Assembly (NCBI GenBank): GCA_910585935.1
Contig: CAJUHN010000131.1
Span: 1-10,225 of the forward strand
Reading direction: 5' to 3'
Source: an uncultured Lachnospiraceae bacterium
Lineage (GTDB): Bacteria; Bacillota; Clostridia; Lachnospirales; Lachnospiraceae
DNA length: 10,225 nucleotides
Shown: positions 7,810 to 10,225 of the stretch, one piece after another
Layout: every line of letters begins with the position of its first letter
Position numbering within the stretch: position 1 is the stretch's first letter
The notes under the pieces: model-generated
Databases searched by the model: none
The model's input: the letters and a program-made list of their open reading frames with translations, nothing else
Told to the model about the DNA's origin: nothing
Program-made: the position numbers and the translations under genes

Positions 7810-7960
7810 ACACTTTAGCGAATATATCTCTAGGCAGACCCTTGGAAGACGTCGGCACTTAATGAGCAGTTCCGCAAGAAGCGGGGCTGCGAATTTAGTG
7901 TCCGCTACGTCTGGAACGGAGCGAAAGCGCGTCTGACAGGAGATATATTCGCTAAAGTGT
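7810..7960 (+). repeat. Foldback repeat copy B (core reads on plus strand)
   Basis: A 151-bp element bounded by a perfect 21-bp inverted repeat (7810-7830 with 7940-7960). A second inner arm pairs CAGAC (7835-7839) with GTCTG (7931-7935). The conserved core at 7839-7860 contains AGACGT, which can pair with ACGTCT at 7907-7912. GGCAC then pairs with GTGTCC, leaving one bulged base. The apical hairpin at 7866-7890 has ten pairs (two G-U) around the loop AAGAA. After the core is a small hairpin GCG-AAAG-CGC (7921-7930); copy A has GCG-AGAG-TGC at the same place, which still pairs. G-U pairs and these changes are only tolerated when the plus strand is the RNA, which suggests the functional orientation. 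Confidence 0.82.
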
Positions 7961-7996
7961 GTCCCCTTTCGCCACTATGATATAGATATATCTTCC

Positions 7997-9409
7997 CTAA
8001 TTAGGCAAATTCTCATGAACCTGTGTCCCTGAAATCTTCAACTCATCCTCCGTTATCACAATCTCTGCCCCTTGATCATTTTGAACCGTCACCTTACTAT
8101 CTGCCCATATATTAAGCTGTTTATCCGCACTAATTTTAATACTTTCCCCTGCCCAAAAGGAAATCTTATCTATCCCATTGATTTTTATCACTCCATCATT
8201 GGTCAAAAGCACCTGTCCATTTGCCCCATTCGTGGATAACTCTATCCCATTCTCTGTGAATTTCACATTATTTCCGGCTGGTGTACTGATATCTTTCACA
8301 TTCGGATTCCCCATTGGATCATCTGCCTGTGCCTGTTCTGGATTATGCCCTTCTGCACAAGTAATCGCATATCCTTCTTTTTCATCATGAACAGGAAAAA
8401 ATATTCGGACTTGATCGCCTTGTTTTGGCATACAATACCATCCGCTTCCATCACTAGAAGCTGCTACCGTAGAAAAGGGAAACCAATATTTGCTCTCTTC
8501 TTCTCCGTCGATCTTTAATCTCACTTGTACTTTATTTCTATGTACGCCCATCACACTTCCATAAATAGAGCAGCCTGTGAGTTTATCATTATAATATTTT
8601 TCCTTTATCAGCCCTTCTTTATAAAATAAAGTATATTGATTTAATAATATCCCCTGCTGTAAACTTCTTTTTATTTCTCCTATTATCATTTCTTTTCCAT
8701 GAAATACAATTTTAGCCCCTAATGGTACGATATCATAAGCGGATACAACATACTGAATATCATATTGTGCGATTTCCTTTTTCTTTCTTTTTTGACATTC
8801 CTCTATATTTTGTTTTGCTGTATATCCTAAATGATCCCAAATCACATCTTTCTTTTGTTCTCCACATCCAATCTGCAAAGATACCTCAGCTCGCGTACTG
8901 TCTACAAATACAAAAGCTCCATAGCGTGACACAAATCTCTTTAAAAACTCCCAGTCTGTTTCTTCATATTGTACAACTAACTCTTTTACTGGATTATTTG
9001 GTATGGATAAAAGACTGCTGCTGTTATTCTGTCTTTTCATCAGATGAGAAATAAAATCATGTGTCAAAAGGGAAGTATTTTGGTATGACTGGCTTCTAGG
9101 AGAAAAATCCATAAAATAGGTAGATGTTTTAGCTCTTAACTGCATATAATATACTTCTCCTGCTGTTATCATTTCTAAAAAAGTGACTACACCTTGAAAA
9201 AGAGGTTGTATGTTTCCTTCTTTTTGATAAAAAATAGAAAAAAATTCTTTGCTGTCATGTAATACTTCCTCTTTTTTCTTTTCATCTAAAACCACCATGA
9301 TTTCGATTTCTCCATGTTCATTTGCCTTTTCTCTCAAATCTAATGCATAGATAGAAGCTTCCACATCTCCTATGACAAAGACCATATCTTTATAGGTAAT
9401 CGCTTCCAC
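7997..9409 (-). CDS. VgrG-like / phage gpD-gpV-type spike protein (VgrG-b)
   Basis: 470 residues from GTG at 9409, chosen because AGGAGG (9423-9418) lies 8 bases upstream; a longer frame from ATG at 9442 lacks such a site. The start overlaps the end of the DcrB-like gene by 20 bp, suggesting translational coupling. The late-control gpD-like domain covers about 1-275 (QYEETDWEFLKR at 147-158), an OB-fold gpV-like domain about 280-353 (WFPFST, ASSDGSGWYCMP at 317-328, VRIFFP). A GNPNVKDIST link (367-376) leads to about 90 residues of short beta strands (GESIKISADKQLNIWADSKV) ending in the spike shaft. It is a paralogue of VgrG-a: the OB signature and C-terminal pattern are close, the N-terminal half much less so. 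No effector domain follows. It probably forms homotrimers, or mixed trimers with its relatives, as the spike that carries or pairs with an effector; the adjoining DcrB-like gene suggests its own loading partner. Confidence 0.87.
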   Translation of the reverse strand: MEAITYKDMVFVIGDVEASIYALDLREKANEHGEIEIMVVLDEKKKEEVLHDSKEFFSIFYQKEGNIQPLFQGVVTFLEMITAGEVYYMQLRAKTSTYFMDFSPRSQSYQNTSLLTHDFISHLMKRQNNSSSLLSIPNNPVKELVVQYEETDWEFLKRFVSRYGAFVFVDSTRAEVSLQIGCGEQKKDVIWDHLGYTAKQNIEECQKRKKKEIAQYDIQYVVSAYDIVPLGAKIVFHGKEMIIGEIKRSLQQGILLNQYTLFYKEGLIKEKYYNDKLTGCSIYGSVMGVHRNKVQVRLKIDGEEESKYWFPFSTVAASSDGSGWYCMPKQGDQVRIFFPVHDEKEGYAITCAEGHNPEQAQADDPMGNPNVKDISTPAGNNVKFTENGIELSTNGANGQVLLTNDGVIKINGIDKISFWAGESIKISADKQLNIWADSKVTVQNDQGAEIVITEDELKISGTQVHENLPN

Positions 9410-10025
9410 TATGATTTCCTCCTTCCTCTTTGCGGTCATCATTTATCTGTTGTACCATCGCTTCTAATAAAACTCCCATCGTTTCTTTTTGTTTTTGGTC
9501 ACAGCCAAATGTGCCTACAAAATATCCCTTTTCCTCATTTAATTGAAACGTGATATTATAGAAAGTCCCTTTTCCAGAAGGAGTTTCATAACAAATATAA
9601 TCCAATTTCTCCATCTCTTTTGTCTTTTTTACATCCATGAAAATTTGATTTCCCCTCATTTCTTTTACAAGAAACTCTTTCCATTCTGAAATAGGCATCC
9701 TTTTTTTCTTTTCTTTTAGGAAGACTAATACAAATGTGACATTATGTTGGTTGCTCGCATACCATACACTCTGTTCTTTCTCTTCTATCACATCAAAAAA
9801 GTCAATGATAAAAGGAATTTTTAGATTCCCTTCTGTCACTGTTTTCATTTCTAATCTTATCTTTAAAAAACCTAACATCAACTTTTTAGATGGTATCTTC
9901 TCTTTTAGTTCTTCCACGGTATAAGAAAAAGTCAGCTCTTGCCTTTTTTCTTCTTTCTCTTTTTCTCTTTGCTCTAAACGCTTTTGCTTTTCTAAAATAG
10001 CGATTTTTTCATCTGTCCGCATCAT
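9390..10025 (-). CDS. DcrB/EagR-like protein, putative effector chaperone
   Basis: 211 residues, ATG at 10025 with AGGAGG about 7 bases upstream (a second ATG follows directly). Residues 5-33 form a highly charged helix (KQKRLEQREKEKEEKRQE). Residues about 65-195 show the order of strands and helices of the DcrB/DUF1795 fold: IPFIIDFFDVI, SVWYASNQHNVTFVLVF, a helix with ISEWKEFLVKEM, a strand pair around LDYICYETPSGKGTFYNITFQL, GYFVGTFGC and a final helix TMGVLLEAMVQQI. There is no signal peptide or lipobox, unlike exported DcrB lipoproteins, so it should act in the cytoplasm. Members of this fold (EagR) are chaperones that shield transmembrane helices of RHS effectors in type VI secretion. 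Here it is coupled to VgrG-b, and the RHS fusion downstream has a hydrophobic segment it might bind. The gene call is firm; the family call is by pattern only and may be wrong at the level of function. Confidence 0.6.
   Translation of the reverse strand: MMRTDEKIAILEKQKRLEQREKEKEEKRQELTFSYTVEELKEKIPSKKLMLGFLKIRLEMKTVTEGNLKIPFIIDFFDVIEEKEQSVWYASNQHNVTFVLVFLKEKKKRMPISEWKEFLVKEMRGNQIFMDVKKTKEMEKLDYICYETPSGKGTFYNITFQLNEEKGYFVGTFGCDQKQKETMGVLLEAMVQQINDDRKEEGGNHSGSDYL
9418..9423 (-). promoter_or_regulatory. Ribosome binding site fixing the GTG start of VgrG-b
   Basis: AGGAGG on the minus strand, inside the end of the DcrB-like gene, is spaced 8 bases from GTG at 9409. It selects that codon over the in-frame ATG at 9442 and trims 11 residues from the longest possible frame. 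The trimmed N-terminus also lines up better with VgrG-a. Confidence 0.7.
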
Positions 10026-10199
10026 CTGCGCCCTCCTTTTTTTAATCTACTTAGATGTTTACAAAACTCCAGAACCTCTAGAAATACAAACCTTTCCGCA
10101 TATCCATTTCCTGTATCTCCTCACAGAAACTTCATAGCTTATGACAAATTTCACTTTTCAAAAAGTAGAACAGCCACAAAACAGCGGAGGCAAGGACGT
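10026..10199 (-). promoter_or_regulatory. Upstream region of the DcrB-VgrG-b pair
   Basis: This 174-bp non-coding stretch should hold the promoter of the two-gene unit. On the minus strand a TTGAAA and a TATGAA are present but 19 bp apart, so the match is weak. A small palindrome, ATCTA-CT-TAGAT (10045-10056), sits just upstream of the ribosome binding site and could be an operator or chance. No promoter can be assigned with confidence. Confidence 0.25.
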
Positions 10200-10225
10200 A
10201 TTCCATAAGAAGCCCCTTGGAAGAC
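10200..10225 (+). repeat. Foldback repeat copy C, left end only (window edge)
   Basis: The last 26 bases match the reverse complement of the right arm and core start of copy A with a single difference (25 of 26), running through AAGAAGCC into CCTTGGAAGAC, where the window ends. Orientation is the same as copy B. The rest of the element should lie just past the right edge. Confidence 0.75.

Noticed and set aside
7856..7900. AATGAG-hairpin-CGAA in copy B, reminiscent of a hammerhead ribozyme core
   Set aside because: The invariant CUGAUGA and GAAA core residues are not present in either copy, and the third stem with the cleavage site is not where it should be.
7810..7960. Integron attC site as explanation for the palindromic repeat
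   Set aside because: No RYYYAAC/GTTRRRY boxes at the ends, arms are perfectly paired without the characteristic extrahelical bases, and no integrase or cassette array is visible.
7940..7996. Intrinsic terminator after VgrG-b
   Set aside because: The only palindromes here are the AT-rich arm of copy B and AGATATATCT (7984-7993); neither is a GC-rich stem followed by a T-tract on the minus strand.
7389..7996. CRISPR array or tRNA in the intergenic region
   Set aside because: Only two repeat copies, in opposite orientation and with different arms, and no cloverleaf-compatible T-loop or acceptor stem.
7997..9442. ATG at 9442 as start of VgrG-b
   Set aside because: GTG at 9409 has an ideal AGGAGG at 8 bases and gives an N-terminus that aligns with VgrG-a; the longer version adds 11 residues that overlap the previous gene without a ribosome binding site.
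10078..10107. Nine-codon minus-strand frame (MDMRKGLYF) with GAGGAG upstream, a possible leader peptide
   Set aside because: It is very short, has no adjacent attenuator-like hairpins and no regulatory codon run; chance is likely.

Overview
The window looks like part of a low-GC Firmicutes chromosome, most likely a gut Clostridia or Lachnospiraceae-type organism. This is inferred from AT-rich DNA, strong AGGAGG-type ribosome binding sites in front of most genes, purine-rich coding strands, and a gene set (VgrG/gpD-like spikes, DUF4280 PAAR-like protein, pentapeptide adaptor, RHS toxin) familiar from such genomes. No taxonomic marker gene is present, so the assignment is tentative. Every convincing gene is on the minus strand, so transcription runs from right to left.

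Layout in transcription order. (1) A DcrB/EagR-like putative chaperone (10025-9390) overlaps (2) a VgrG-like spike protein, VgrG-b (9409-7997, GTG start). (3) A 608-bp gene-free region (7996-7389) carries two copies of a roughly 145-150 bp foldback repeat in opposite orientation. A third copy begins at the right edge of the window. (4) A tight five-gene run follows: a second VgrG-like protein, VgrG-a (7388-5985); a pentapeptide-repeat protein (5964-4999); an Imm11/DUF1629-like small protein (4997-4479); a DUF4280 PAAR-like protein with a coiled-coil head (4477-3602); and a very large VgrG-RHS fusion (3583 to beyond the left edge). The C-terminal toxin of the fusion lies outside the window.

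Working model (inference): the VgrG-like proteins and the DUF4280 protein form a phage-tail-type spike and tip. The RHS protein carries its own spike-like N-terminus, then a hydrophobic segment and an RHS shell that would enclose a C-terminal toxin. The DcrB-like protein would act as chaperone, and the pentapeptide and Imm11-like proteins as adaptors or an immunity-related factor. No tube, sheath, baseplate wedge or ATPase gene is in the window, so the delivery machine is either encoded elsewhere or different from known ones.

The least explained item is the foldback repeat. Its central blocks are identical between copies. Its outer stem arms and terminal hairpin differ in sequence but remain self-complementary in each copy, as expected for a structured RNA or a foldback mobile element. 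Two copies in direct orientation bracket the DcrB-VgrG-b gene pair.
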